A DNA stretch of 7,610 bases, taken from assembly GCA_004299545.1 (NCBI GenBank), contig SCRB01000338.1:1-7610 (forward strand), in the 5' to 3' direction. The translations under genes were made by a program, and so were the position numbers. The DNA is from Rhizobiaceae bacterium (GTDB lineage: Bacteria; Pseudomonadota; Alphaproteobacteria; Rhizobiales; Rhizobiaceae). Below are positions 7,257 through 7,610 of the stretch, in pieces (positions within the stretch are counted from its first letter, which is position 1; every line of letters begins with the position of its first letter). The notes beneath the pieces were generated by a model, which was not told the DNA's origin, searched no databases, and saw only the letters and a list, made by a program, of their open reading frames with translations.

Positions 7257-7610
7257 TCAGCCTTCGGGCAGTGGGATGAACTCTTCCGCGTCTCCCGGCA
7301 CGATGTCGAAGCGACCGGAACGCCATTCCTCCTTCGCCTGCTCGATGCGTTCCTGGGAAGAGGAAACGAAATTCCACCAGATATAGCGTTTCGATCCGAG
7401 CGACGTTCCGCCGAACAGCATGAAATGCGCTTCTTCCTCCGCCTTGACGGCAATCTCGTCACCCTCGCGAAAGACGAGGAGGCGATCGGCCGGAAAACGA
7501 TCCCCGGCAATATCGACCACGCCGTCCAGCACGTAGATCGCGTGTTCCTCGGTATCGGCGGGAATCTGGATGCTGGCGTCCTTTTCGAGCCTGATATCGG
7601 CATAGAGCGT
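7257..7610 (-). CDS. Pirin-family protein, C-terminal part (5' end beyond window)
   Basis: The reading frame enters from the right window edge and ends at TGA 7259-7257, giving 117 residues. This is the C-terminal cupin half of a bacterial pirin: an early strand with EEHAIYVLDGVV (21-32), then EEEAHFMLFGG and KRYIWWNFVSSS in the middle, and a helix plus tail of the usual type (QERIEQAKEEW, then FIPLPEG at the end). Bacterial pirins are cytoplasmic metal-binding cupins; some show quercetinase activity or modulate metabolic enzymes, but the role of this one cannot be told from the sequence. The N-terminal domain, which carries the metal ligands, is not in the window. It ends 105 bp before the dxs start on the same strand. 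Confidence 0.88.
   Translation of the reverse strand, partial: TLYADIRLEKDASIQIPADTEEHAIYVLDGVVDIAGDRFPADRLLVFREGDEIAVKAEEEAHFMLFGGTSLGSKRYIWWNFVSSSQERIEQAKEEWRSGRFDIVPGDAEEFIPLPEG

Overview
The window reads as a GC-rich chromosomal segment of an alphaproteobacterium, most likely a member of the Rhizobiaceae (Rhizobium, Agrobacterium, Sinorhizobium or relatives). Three things point there: the Dxs and TlyA protein sequences, the dxs / tlyA / TrmA-family methyltransferase cluster, and a 112-bp double-palindrome intergenic element that resembles the Rhizobium-specific intergenic mosaic elements (RIME). The assignment rests on recognition by eye, not on a database search.

Left half, plus strand (about 1-2729). 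A possible 3' end of an unknown gene (to 122) is followed by a leader with a candidate promoter, an imperfect palindrome and a stem-loop. Then comes a complete polar amino-acid ABC importer in the order binding protein (285-1100), permease (1352-2020), ATPase (2007-2729). This is the same order as E. coli glnH-glnP-glnQ, with very similar lengths. The binding protein should capture an amino acid, probably glutamine-like, in the periplasm. A single permease gene implies a homodimeric channel, and the ATPase powers it. The 251-bp gap between binding protein and permease is packed with structure: two perfect stem-loops, the RIME-like element with two more, and a 10-bp tandem repeat just before the permease ribosome binding site. 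This layout suggests that binding-protein mRNA accumulates above the permease/ATPase mRNA.

Right half, minus strand (7610 down to 2795), convergent with the transporter. In transcription order: the C-terminal part of a pirin-family protein (cut by the window edge), dxs (first enzyme of the MEP isoprenoid pathway), a small predicted secreted protein of unknown function, tlyA (rRNA 2'-O-methyltransferase), and a TRAM/Fe-S/TrmA-family RNA methyltransferase. The last two overlap by 4 bp (ATGA) and look translationally coupled, so this end is an RNA-modification pair attached to an isoprenoid gene. The two halves meet tail to tail in a 65-bp gap with a small perfect hairpin around the ATPase stop codon.

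No tRNA, rRNA, CRISPR array, integrase, transposase, toxin-antitoxin pair or phage gene is visible, and I see no undescribed multi-gene system. The points that merit a second look are the intergenic RNA structures, the RIME-like element, the unknown small exported protein with a hairpin over its ribosome binding site, and altered motif positions in the binding protein and the RNA methyltransferase.
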